Source: UBA1765 sp045629945
GTDB lineage: Bacteria > Fibrobacterota > Fibrobacteria > Fibrobacterales > Fibrobacteraceae
Direction of reading: 5' to 3'
NCBI GenBank assembly: GCA_045629945.1
Contig: JAZQSE010000029.1
Coordinates: 10,135-74,134, forward strand
Length of the DNA stretch: 64,000 nt
The first letter of the stretch is position 1. Every line of letters starts with the position of its first letter. Shown here piece by piece: positions 51,717-60,297 of this stretch. Both the position numbers and the translations under genes were made by a program. The notes beneath the pieces are model-generated. The model did not search any database, had not been told where the DNA came from, and saw only the letters and a list, made by a program, of their open reading frames with translations.

Positions 51717-53000
51717 CTACTCCATGTCTATGATGATACTTTGGTCACGACGAGCCCCAACCGAAACCATACCTATTTTCACATCAACCAATTCAGCCAA
51801 ACGTTTCAAATAGTTTTTCGCATTTTCAGGCAATTCGTCCCAAGACTTACAAGCTGTTGTATCCTGTTTCCAACCAGGCATTTCTTCATAGACCGGCTCA
51901 CAACGTCCGACCTTTGAAAGCTGGTTCGGAATAAGATCTAAAATTTCACCATCGCACTTATATGCTGTACAAATCTTAATAGAGTCAAAAGTATCCAATA
52001 CATCTAACTTGGTAATTGCCAAATGAGTAAGCCCATTTACCATAGCGGCTTTACGCACAACAGGAGCATCAAACCAACCACAACGACGATTACGGCCAGT
52101 TGTAGCACCGTATTCATTACCAATTTGACGGAGGTTATCACCACAAGCATCCAACAATTCTGTTGGGAACGGACCATTACCTACTCGTGTAGTGTAAGCT
52201 TTAACCACGCCAACAATCTGATCTAAAGCTGTAGGGCCAACGCCAGCACCACAACTTGCATAACCAGCAACCGTGTTACTGGAAGTCACATAAGGGTAAG
52301 TTCCTTGGTCTACGTCAAGAATGGTCCCTTGAGCCCCTTCAAAAATCAAACGTTTACCAGCTTTTAATGCTTTATGGAGCAAATCACTAACATCACAAAC
52401 AAAAGCGCGGATTTTATTGCCAAGTTCTAGATAATCACGAATTACCACTTCTGGATCAATAGGAGCTTCATTGTACATAGCCACAAATTCATCGTTATGA
52501 ACTTTTGCCATAGCTTCCACACGTGGACGCAATTCCTTTTCATCAAGTAAATCACCGACACGAACACCGATACGATTAACTTTATCGCTATAACAAGGAC
52601 CAATACCACGACCAGTTGTTCCAATAGCGGCTTTACCAGCTTTCTTTTCTTTTGCTTTATCGAGAGCCGAATGATAGGGTAAAACCACATGAGCATTATC
52701 AGCAATAAAAAGACGGCCTTCAGGAGTGATTCCCTTTTGGTGCAAATCTTCAATTTCAGCTAAAGTCTGAATTGGGTCTAAAACAACGCCATTTCCAATA
52801 ACACAAACCTTATTATCATGCATAATTCCAGATGGAATTAAATGAAAAACAAATTTCTGGTCACCAACTTCTACTGTATGCCCAGCATTAGCACCACCTT
52901 GAAAGCGCACGATAACGTCTGCATCAAGAGTTAAAAAATCAACAATTTTTGCTTTACCTTCATCTCCCCACTGGGAGCCGATAACAACACGATTAGCCAT
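51717..53000 (-). CDS. purA: Adenylosuccinate synthetase
   Basis: A 427-residue purine-synthesis enzyme joining IMP and aspartate with GTP. The P-loop-like VIGSQWGDEGKAKIVDFL opens the protein (GDEGKAK in place of the common GDEGKGK), followed by GGANAGHTV, GTTGRGIGPCYSDK and GAQGTILDVDQGTYPYVTSS (first 20 residues quoted). I start at ATG 53000, preceded by AAGGAATT; the upstream 17 codons are not family-like. It heads a minus-strand series (purA, crp-like, PASTA, TPR...). A divergent flippase gene starts about 230 bases away. Confidence 0.97.
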   Translation of the reverse strand: MANRVVIGSQWGDEGKAKIVDFLTLDADVIVRFQGGANAGHTVEVGDQKFVFHLIPSGIMHDNKVCVIGNGVVLDPIQTLAEIEDLHQKGITPEGRLFIADNAHVVLPYHSALDKAKEKKAGKAAIGTTGRGIGPCYSDKVNRIGVRVGDLLDEKELRPRVEAMAKVHNDEFVAMYNEAPIDPEVVIRDYLELGNKIRAFVCDVSDLLHKALKAGKRLIFEGAQGTILDVDQGTYPYVTSSNTVAGYASCGAGVGPTALDQIVGVVKAYTTRVGNGPFPTELLDACGDNLRQIGNEYGATTGRNRRCGWFDAPVVRKAAMVNGLTHLAITKLDVLDTFDSIKICTAYKCDGEILDLIPNQLSKVGRCEPVYEEMPGWKQDTTACKSWDELPENAKNYLKRLAELVDVKIGMVSVGARRDQSIIIDME

Positions 53001-53230
53001 AATTCCTTCTAAGTTTATCCGGAAAACCGTTTTTCTCGGAAAATTACCCATAAAAGATAATAAAAGTATGGTTTTTCAAAAGAGCGAAGTTGAGAAATTG
53101 CCACAAGGAGCGGGAATCACGCTTTTTAAAAGTTCTTTCTGTTATTTTGTCTCAAAGATTTTTGAGTTTATCCAAAACTATTCCCTTAAAATTCGAAGAA
53201 TTGTAAAATAATTCTATCTTTTTGAAGAAT

Positions 53231-54652
53231 ATGAGCAATTTAGAAGCCGATAGTAATTTTTTAAAACGTAGTGTTATTCTGAATATTTTCGGAACGGTCC
53301 TGAAAGTTTGTGGACCTCTTCTAACTATCCTTTTAGCCCGTATTTTTGGTGCTGCAGAATTTGGGATTTTCGTTTCAATGCAGACACTTCTTTTAACAAT
53401 TGCTCGTTCTTCTACACTAGGTTTAGACAAAGGATTATACTGGTATTTACCCCAGAATAAGCTTTTAAATCGCCCTTCTTATTCAGGGATTATGGAATCA
53501 TTCTGGGTTACAGGTATCATTGCTCTTTTGTGCACTGTAATTATTTTTATTGGTTCATTTACTCCCCTTATTTCAAAAGAATTTCCTTGGTACGCCCTAT
53601 CCCTTGTCTTTTATTCTCTTTCTTATATTCTAAGCAATTCATCAGAAGGAAACCGCAAACCTCAAAACGCCATTTTTATCAATTCATTCCTTGTCGCCGT
53701 TTTAGCTCCGCTTTCTTCAATTATCCTCCATTTTTTAAAAATCCCACACGCTCTTCCACTTGGACTTTTAATAGGGCAAGTCGGTGGTTTTATTGTTCAC
53801 GCTGTTTTAGTCCGCAAACAATTTCCAGAAATGCCTCTTGTACCTAAAAACAGACTTTCAAAAGAACTCTTGATTTATTCTATCCCCCTTGGCGTTAATG
53901 AATTTGTTGTCTCTTTTTTAATCCGTTCCGGCCTTTGGATGGTTCTTGTATTTTTAGGCCCAGAAAAAGCAGGTGCTTATGGAATAATGGTTACCGTTTC
54001 AAATGCGCTACAAACCATTCGCGTTGGTTTTAACCCCATTCTTACTCCTGTTGTGGCCGGTATGAACAAAGAACGCCTCCACACTGATTTAAAACCGGTC
54101 TTTACTTATTGCGTTTCTATGATAACGCTTATTCAGTTAGTTGTTGGTTTTTTCATTGTTTTATTCCCAGAAGAAATTTTAAGTATTGCTGGGAGCGACT
54201 TTATTGTTCAGCCAGAAACGCTTGGCATTTTACTTTTAGTCCATTTGCTTTCTGGGTTCTTTGGTTTAACATCTACTATTATGAATGGAATTGGGAAAAG
54301 CCTTTACACACTTAAAATGAATATTGTTTCCTTAGTTATTGCCTTGGTTTCTGGATATTTTTTAGTTCCAAAATTCGGCCTAGTCGGGGCAGCCCTTTCA
54401 ATGCTTGCTTATAACCTTGTCTTTATGATATGGAACAACGCTTACTTAGCTATTTTAAAGCTATGGCCTTATTCTATCAAACTTGTTCCACAATTACTTT
54501 GGATGTTTGGCTTAATTCTATTTTACATTCTGTTGAACTTAGGCGATTTCTCGCCCTCCCTCTTAGAAAAGATTGGAATTTATGTCATTATTCTTTTAGC
54601 TTTAGGTGGACAATTTTTATTGCAAAAGAAAAATAAACAAACAAAGGTGTAA
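53231..54652 (+). CDS. Polysaccharide flippase (Wzx/MATE-like)
   Basis: A 473-residue membrane protein with about 12-14 helices, of the MurJ/Wzx/RfbX flippase superfamily: FLKRSVILNIFGTVLKVCGP at the N-terminus, ARIFGAAEFGIFVSMQTLLL (typical opening of Polysacc_synt), and repeats of helix pairs to the C-terminal GQFLLQKK. It probably moves lipid-linked surface-polysaccharide units across the inner membrane. ATG 53231 is used; a TTG nine bases earlier is an alternative. It opens the plus-strand glycan cluster. The upstream 230-base gap to purA contains a 47-codon open frame without ribosome binding site that I do not call a gene. Confidence 0.86.
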   Translation: MSNLEADSNFLKRSVILNIFGTVLKVCGPLLTILLARIFGAAEFGIFVSMQTLLLTIARSSTLGLDKGLYWYLPQNKLLNRPSYSGIMESFWVTGIIALLCTVIIFIGSFTPLISKEFPWYALSLVFYSLSYILSNSSEGNRKPQNAIFINSFLVAVLAPLSSIILHFLKIPHALPLGLLIGQVGGFIVHAVLVRKQFPEMPLVPKNRLSKELLIYSIPLGVNEFVVSFLIRSGLWMVLVFLGPEKAGAYGIMVTVSNALQTIRVGFNPILTPVVAGMNKERLHTDLKPVFTYCVSMITLIQLVVGFFIVLFPEEILSIAGSDFIVQPETLGILLLVHLLSGFFGLTSTIMNGIGKSLYTLKMNIVSLVIALVSGYFLVPKFGLVGAALSMLAYNLVFMIWNNAYLAILKLWPYSIKLVPQLLWMFGLILFYILLNLGDFSPSLLEKIGIYVIILLALGGQFLLQKKNKQTKV

Positions 54653-54710
54653 GTTTTTCTATAAAAAAAATAAACTCATAAAAAATGGCTATTTTTAAAA
54701 TGAGGTTTTT

Positions 54711-55151
54711 ATGAAAAAATATAAAGTTGGTCTTACTGTTGGCGTGTTTGATTTATTTCATGTTGGCCATTTGAATTTATTAGAAAAATGTAAAGCCCAA
54801 TGCGAACACCTAATTGTTGCCGTTTGTGGAGATGATTACGTTACTCAAATCAAACATAAAACCCCCGTTATCCCAGAAAACGATCGCATGAGAATTATCG
54901 GGGCTTTAAAATGTGTTGATGAAGTTTCTCCTATTACATTAGAAGAAATTGATGACAAAATGCTTGCTTTAAAAAGATTTAATTTTGATGTTCTTTTTTC
55001 TGGTGATGACTGGAAAGGTTCAGAACGTTACAATCGCACGGAAAAACAATTTGCAGAACTTGGCGTAAGTATTGAATACTTGCCTTACACACAAGGCGTA
55101 TCGACTTCTGATCTTAAAGAAAAAATGAACAACGGAGAATCTACAAAATGA
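54711..55151 (+). CDS. TagD/GCT-type cytidylyltransferase
   Basis: A 146-residue nucleotidyltransferase that activates an alcohol-phosphate with CTP. The HxGH motif is in GVFDLFHVGHLNLL (about 11-24), with K-x-K near 45, and the RTEGISTT-type end present as YTQGVSTSDLKEKM, plus SGDDWKGSERY. It most resembles glycerol-3-phosphate cytidylyltransferase (TagD), making CDP-glycerol, but substrates of such small members are hard to tell. TGAGG before ATG supports the start, and it overlaps licD by four bases. Confidence 0.88.
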   Translation: MKKYKVGLTVGVFDLFHVGHLNLLEKCKAQCEHLIVAVCGDDYVTQIKHKTPVIPENDRMRIIGALKCVDEVSPITLEEIDDKMLALKRFNFDVLFSGDDWKGSERYNRTEKQFAELGVSIEYLPYTQGVSTSDLKEKMNNGESTK

Positions 55152-55954
55152 GACTCATGAGTCAAGAAGAATGCAGAAATGTTCAAATGAACATTTTAGA
55201 CGATGTCGCCGCAATTTGTAAAGAACATAATTTGCAATACTACTTGGCTTTTGGATCTCTTTTAGGTGCTGTCCGCCATAAAGGTTACATTCCTTGGGAT
55301 GATGATATTGATATTTGCATGATTCGTGAAGATTATGAAAAATTTATTTCTATTGCAAAACAAGGCTTTGGGGACAAATACAAACACCTTTCGTTAATTG
55401 ATAATACAACTGATGGTTACTACAATCCTTTTGCAAAAGTAGTTGACAACAGAACAGAAGTTGAAATGGAACGTCATACAGCAAAACATGGTTTATGGTT
55501 AGATATTTTTCCTCTTGACGGCGTTCCTTCTTCACCAACCAAAGCAAAAATCCACATGACCTTATGTGCTTTTTTACGAGTTGTAGCTTTAGCAACAGAT
55601 GCTAATTTTTCTTCATCAAAAATCAATTTTACTTGGTTGTATAAAAGAATTTTTAATTTTTTAGCACGAGCTATGGGGTTAAAGCGTTTTGCAAAACTTC
55701 ATGAAACAGTATTCAAACATTTTAAAGCAAAAGATTCTAACTACATAGCAAACCTTTTTACTAATAATGGTACCCGTTCTGTAATGGATAAAGAACGCTT
55801 ATTAAAAGTAGCACTTTATACATTTGAAAATCGTCAATACGAAGGCTATGCCGATTATGATTATTATCTCAAAAGAATGTATGGCGATTATATGAAACTT
55901 CCTCCAAAAGAACAACAAATTACTCATGCTTTCAAGGCTTGGTGGAAAGAATAG
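55148..55954 (+). CDS. LicD-family phosphotransferase
   Basis: A 268-residue member of the LicD family, which attaches phospho-groups (phosphocholine, or other CDP-linked groups) to surface glycans. The nucleotidyltransferase-like core is LAFGSLLGAVRHKGYIPWDD followed by DIDICMIREDYEKF, and the family's later HGLWLDIFPLDGVP (about 112-125) and WKE end. In the context of the cytidylyltransferase just upstream (four-base overlap) it likely uses the CDP product of that enzyme as donor. Confidence 0.92.
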   Translation: MRLMSQEECRNVQMNILDDVAAICKEHNLQYYLAFGSLLGAVRHKGYIPWDDDIDICMIREDYEKFISIAKQGFGDKYKHLSLIDNTTDGYYNPFAKVVDNRTEVEMERHTAKHGLWLDIFPLDGVPSSPTKAKIHMTLCAFLRVVALATDANFSSSKINFTWLYKRIFNFLARAMGLKRFAKLHETVFKHFKAKDSNYIANLFTNNGTRSVMDKERLLKVALYTFENRQYEGYADYDYYLKRMYGDYMKLPPKEQQITHAFKAWWKE

Positions 55955-55963
55955 GAACTACTT

Positions 55964-56974
55964 ATGACCAAATACCTTTTTGTTTTAACCAGTTCTGAAA
56001 AAGATTTTTTCTGTGAACAAACTCTTGTTGCTATTGCTTCTTTACGTGTCCATAATCCAAATGCTTTTGTAACACTTTTAACAGACGATAAAACTTTTAA
56101 TACACTTACAGGCAATCGAGCGGCTTTAAAAGAAGCAGTTGACGAATTAAAAGTTTTAACCCTCGATGAAAAATTCACTCCAATGCTACGTTCTCGTTAT
56201 TTAAAAACAGTAATGAGAAACGTAATTGATGGCGATTTCCTTTATATGGATTCTGACATTGCTATCACAGGAGATCTTTCTATTCCTGAAGAATGGAAGG
56301 GCGGGATTTATGCTGTTCTTGATTTTCACACCAATTTACATAAAGCCATCAATCGAAAAAAAGTTTTAAACAACGCTAAAATGCTTGGATTTTCCCCTAT
56401 TCTAAATGATGAAATTTTTAATGGGGGCGTTATGTTTGCAAGCGACACCCAGGAAGCCAGAGACTTTTTTGAAAAATGGCACGAACTCTGGCTTTATTGT
56501 GTTTCCAAAAATTTCCCTTACGATATGGCATCTTTAGCCGAAGCTAATTTTAAATTCAACTATATAACGCAAAAAATGCCTGGTGAATGGAATTGCCAAT
56601 TAGCTTATGGTAAAGAATTCTTACCTAATGGCAAAGTTTTACATTTCTTTGGTTCTCGCATTATTGACACTTGCGGCCATAAAGTGCCTGAAAGTATGAA
56701 TCTTTTTTTGCCTAAAATTTTACGGAAAAGTTTTTACACCGATTTAAAAAATATTCCTGTAAAAATCAATCCCGATAAAAGCATTCACATCAATGAATAT
56801 TACGACAATGTAATTGCAAACGCAAAAGAAGCTTTCCTTTACCAGACACGCCACGCTGGAACTTTCGGCGCCGATATTATCCGTTCGTACGCCTTTGCTC
56901 GTTCACTTGCATTTTTATACAAGAAAATACCTGTTTTAGTAAAACCTCTTGAATGGCTTGGAAAAATTTTATGA
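55964..56974 (+). CDS. Glycosyltransferase with DxD motif (GT8-like)
   Basis: A 336-residue predicted glycosyltransferase of GT-A fold: LFVLTSSEKDFFCEQTLVAI at the start, the metal-binding DxD in DGDFLYMDSDIAI (about 90-102), and NDEIFNGGVMFASDTQEARD (about 148-167) as in GT8/family-2-like glycosyltransferases. Acceptor and donor unknown. It overlaps the next gene by four bases, within the surface-glycan cluster. Confidence 0.8.
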   Translation: MTKYLFVLTSSEKDFFCEQTLVAIASLRVHNPNAFVTLLTDDKTFNTLTGNRAALKEAVDELKVLTLDEKFTPMLRSRYLKTVMRNVIDGDFLYMDSDIAITGDLSIPEEWKGGIYAVLDFHTNLHKAINRKKVLNNAKMLGFSPILNDEIFNGGVMFASDTQEARDFFEKWHELWLYCVSKNFPYDMASLAEANFKFNYITQKMPGEWNCQLAYGKEFLPNGKVLHFFGSRIIDTCGHKVPESMNLFLPKILRKSFYTDLKNIPVKINPDKSIHINEYYDNVIANAKEAFLYQTRHAGTFGADIIRSYAFARSLAFLYKKIPVLVKPLEWLGKIL

Positions 56975-58167
56975 ATTTACTTTTTAATTTAACTGCAGTC
57001 CAACCTATTCATAGTGCCAAATTTCATGGTGGTGGTTCTTATGGCGAAGTTCTCTTTTGGGCTTTAATAAATCGGGGTGCAAAATTTTCTTGCATTTACG
57101 ATTCCAAAAAATACCTTGATGAAAAAATTCTCAATGCTTGTAAAAATAATCAAATCCCTTTATTTGATATCAATCAAAAAACACCTCAGGAATTTATAAA
57201 CGAAAATAATATCACTGCTTTTTATACTCCGCTTTATTCTCTTGAAAAAAAATGGGATATTCAAGTTCAAGATTTTATTTTCACTTGGCATGGTGTACGA
57301 GCGCTTGAAATGCAATACCACCCAGCAGGAATTCGTTTTTCGAAAAAACTTTCCCAAAAATTAGAAGCCGTTATCCGTTACAGAGAATCTTGGAAAAAAT
57401 ATTTCTATAAACCAAAATACCAAGAACTTGCTAAGCGAATGGCAAACGGACAAGCAAGAGCCATTACGGTAAGCGAACACAGCAAGGCCTCTATAAAATC
57501 ATTTTTTCCAGAACTTTTAGATTTAGAAATCCCTGTATTTTATAGCCCCATGATTGAATACAATGCAGAAGGTTTTTTACCACCAGAGATTTCTTCTAAA
57601 AAATATTTTCTACTCACAAGTGGTGCGCGTTGGGAAAAAAACAACTGGCGTGTAGCAGAAGCTTTTGATGAGTTAGTGGATACTTATAAAAAGCAAAATC
57701 GCACTTTAGATTTTAAAATGGTTATTACTGGTGTTACCAAACCAAAAGCTTATTTGAAACGCCTACGCCATAAAGATTTTTTCGTTTTTCTTGGTTATGT
57801 TGAAAATCGCGAATTAGAATTTTTACACCAAAATGCTTATGCTTTTATTTTCCCTTCATTAAACGAAGGCTTTGGTTATCCGCCTGTGCAATCCATGCGT
57901 TATGGCGTTCCTGTTGCAGCAAGTGGAACAACATCTATTCCTGAAATCTGCGGAGATGCTGCTTTATTTTTTGACCCCTATTCTGTAAGTGAAATAAAAA
58001 ATAGAATCATTCAACTTTTAAATGAAAATATCTATAACGATTATACCAACCGTGCTAAATCGCGTTACTCACTTATTCACAACCGCCAAGAAACAGATTT
58101 ACAGAAAGCCATTGATTTTATTTTAAATCCAACTAAAAAAAATATTGCAGAATCAGCGAGTGAGTAA
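56971..58167 (+). CDS. Glycosyltransferase, GT4 (GT-B) family
   Basis: A 398-residue glycosyltransferase. The C-terminal nucleotide-sugar domain has the GT4 motif FIFPSLNEGFGYPPVQSMRYG (first 20 quoted: FIFPSLNEGFGYPPVQSMRY) at about 297-317, with PVAASGTTSIPEICGDAALF following. The N-terminus (SAKFHGGGSYGEVLFWALI) fits the acceptor domain. ATG 56971 overlaps the stop of the preceding gene (ATGA). Donor and linkage unknown. Confidence 0.9.
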   Translation: MNLLFNLTAVQPIHSAKFHGGGSYGEVLFWALINRGAKFSCIYDSKKYLDEKILNACKNNQIPLFDINQKTPQEFINENNITAFYTPLYSLEKKWDIQVQDFIFTWHGVRALEMQYHPAGIRFSKKLSQKLEAVIRYRESWKKYFYKPKYQELAKRMANGQARAITVSEHSKASIKSFFPELLDLEIPVFYSPMIEYNAEGFLPPEISSKKYFLLTSGARWEKNNWRVAEAFDELVDTYKKQNRTLDFKMVITGVTKPKAYLKRLRHKDFFVFLGYVENRELEFLHQNAYAFIFPSLNEGFGYPPVQSMRYGVPVAASGTTSIPEICGDAALFFDPYSVSEIKNRIIQLLNENIYNDYTNRAKSRYSLIHNRQETDLQKAIDFILNPTKKNIAESASE

Positions 58168-58195
58168 AACAGTGTCTTTTCTCAGGTTTAAAATT

Positions 58196-60157
58196 ATGTT
58201 TGAAAAATTGAAGAATCCATTTGTAGGCATAGCACTTATAGCTCTTTTAATACAAACGATTATGTTTGTGTTATTTTATAGCTTACCAGACCCACTTGGG
58301 CTTTCTTTGACAGAAATGTTTTCAGGGAAAACTATCTGGCAAGTGTTTATGGCTTTTGGTGCAATTCTTGTTTTAACAGCAATCTTTGCTTTTTTCAAAG
58401 CCCCTCGTGCATTGGTTTTATTTTTTGCATTCTATTTTATCTTAGCTATTGCAGATTACGAAGTTTTCAGATTTTCTCACCAACGTTTATCTTATTCTTT
58501 TTTACGAACTTATTTTCACATTTCAAACATTACCGATGAAACTACTATTTCTACTTTAGGTGGCGATTTAAAAGGGACCATTCTTTGGCTTTCGCTTTTA
58601 TTTTCCACATTAGTGGCGAGCATTTCTTTTATCATCATTTATACTCTAAAAAAACGCAAATTAAAATCGCTTGGAACTTCTTTTACTTTTGAAAAATCAA
58701 GTAAACGTTTACCTGTTTCTTTTTTCACTTTAGGAATGGTTTTATCCATTATTCCTCTTGTATTATTTCTTCTTGGGACTCGAGGCATTGTAACCGTTCC
58801 TGTAATCAACATGAAAATAGACATGCGTTTCACTTTAGGGAAACACACATTAACAGCCCCTATTTTACACATTGCCGCCGTTGAAACATTTGAATTTATC
58901 AGAGACAATTCAAAAATAACAGACGAACTCATAACTGATTTAGATTCTTTTTTACCTGAAGAATTTTCAAAAAACAGACAAAATGCAAAGGAATTCCCTA
59001 CATACCGTTCAGCCCCGACACACGAATATAAAGCCCAAAAGCCTTACAACATGGTCCTTATTATGGGCGAATCTTATAAAGGCAGAATTTTCAACCAAAT
59101 GCTACAGGGTGATACAACATTTGCTCCAAACCTCTGGAATCTAGCATCCGGGAAATTTTTCACAGAAGGCGGTGGCGGTCTTTGGTTCAAAAATGCTTTT
59201 AGTGGAGGCTACCCTACTGTACGCGGGACAATGGCTACTTATTTAGGATTCCCATCTCACCCCAATAGAGATGTACCTAGTTTTTACGCTTCAAATCATT
59301 TTACCGGTTTCCCAGAATTTTTAACAAACTATAAAAAAGCCTATATGACAGTTTCAAACCCTGTTTTTGACCACACACTTCCTTTTGTAGAAAAATTCTA
59401 TGGTGAAAACTGGGCTTTCCCTGGTAAAGCAGAAGTAGAAGGAACTATGGATAGTCTTGGCGTTGATTTAGCCTTAAAAACTCTTGAATCATTACCGACA
59501 GATTCTCTCTGGTTTTTCTCTTATAATACTATTGCATCTCACATTCCTTTTTATGGTTATCCGGACTCATTTGCTTCAAAACCAGATGATGCCATGGAAC
59601 GTTATAAAAATGCCCTTCGTTATACGGATTCTCATTTTGGCCGATTCCTTTCAGCCCTTTCAAAACGACCCGATTTTAAAAACACCGTTATAATTATTTT
59701 AGGAGACCATGATACTCCTGTTGATTCTATTGATTATGCGGTTCCACAACCGCTTGGAGTTGCAACCACTCAGATTTTTATGGGAATTTTTTCTGCTGAT
59801 TCGGCTCTCTTTGATTCTCTTGAAATCAGAAACGATGTAGCTTCACAATTAGACATCGGACCCACCATTTTTGATTTAGCTCAAGTTCGCCCACAAAATC
59901 ATTTTTGGGGTTACGATTTATTAGCCGAAAAACGCCCTGAACACCAACCAGCAATTTTCTTTTCTCAAAACGCTTATTACTTAGGCTTTCAAGATTATGT
60001 TCTCACAGGTGGCTTAGACAACGAAGATATCTATAAAGGCATAAATGGAACATTTACTTTAGCAAAAGATTCTCTTTCGCTTGTGTGGAAAAAGAAAGCC
60101 GTTGGCGCAAGTAAAGTTGTTCGTTCTTTGCTTAGAAATGATAAAATGCAACCTTAA
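58196..60157 (+). CDS. LtaS/sulfatase-fold membrane phosphotransferase
   Basis: A 653-residue protein: about five N-terminal membrane helices (to about residue 215) and a large extracytoplasmic alkaline-phosphatase/sulfatase-superfamily domain (about 285-600): LIMGESYKGRIF, GGYPTVRGTMATYLGFP, FVEKFYGENW, the metal site ILGDHDTP near 500. The layout is that of lipoteichoic-acid synthase, MdoB (glycerol-phosphate transfer) or related enzymes. The nucleophile, a Thr in LtaS, would be in the TVRGT segment. With TagD-like and LicD genes next door, transfer of phosphoglycerol or a similar group to a glycan is a reasonable inference. Confidence 0.85.
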   Translation: MFEKLKNPFVGIALIALLIQTIMFVLFYSLPDPLGLSLTEMFSGKTIWQVFMAFGAILVLTAIFAFFKAPRALVLFFAFYFILAIADYEVFRFSHQRLSYSFLRTYFHISNITDETTISTLGGDLKGTILWLSLLFSTLVASISFIIIYTLKKRKLKSLGTSFTFEKSSKRLPVSFFTLGMVLSIIPLVLFLLGTRGIVTVPVINMKIDMRFTLGKHTLTAPILHIAAVETFEFIRDNSKITDELITDLDSFLPEEFSKNRQNAKEFPTYRSAPTHEYKAQKPYNMVLIMGESYKGRIFNQMLQGDTTFAPNLWNLASGKFFTEGGGGLWFKNAFSGGYPTVRGTMATYLGFPSHPNRDVPSFYASNHFTGFPEFLTNYKKAYMTVSNPVFDHTLPFVEKFYGENWAFPGKAEVEGTMDSLGVDLALKTLESLPTDSLWFFSYNTIASHIPFYGYPDSFASKPDDAMERYKNALRYTDSHFGRFLSALSKRPDFKNTVIIILGDHDTPVDSIDYAVPQPLGVATTQIFMGIFSADSALFDSLEIRNDVASQLDIGPTIFDLAQVRPQNHFWGYDLLAEKRPEHQPAIFFSQNAYYLGFQDYVLTGGLDNEDIYKGINGTFTLAKDSLSLVWKKKAVGASKVVRSLLRNDKMQP

Positions 60158-60297
60158 TAAAAACTAGTCTTTTTCTTCCTGCAAAAAAGACAGATAAGAA
60201 GTAAGTTTTAGGATATAAAACGCACACCCAAAATAAGACCCTGAAATAGTTATTTTTCGCTTTTAAAGCCATATAAAAAATTTTTATATTTCCTTGT

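Noticed and set aside
53068..53211. A 47-codon open frame between purA and the flippase gene
   Set aside because: No ribosome binding site, no recognised similarity, and AT-rich sequence expected to hold such frames by chance.
60167..60191. Hairpin GTCTTTTT/AAAAAGAC after the LtaS-fold gene as a terminator
   Set aside because: The stem is weak and no T-tract follows.
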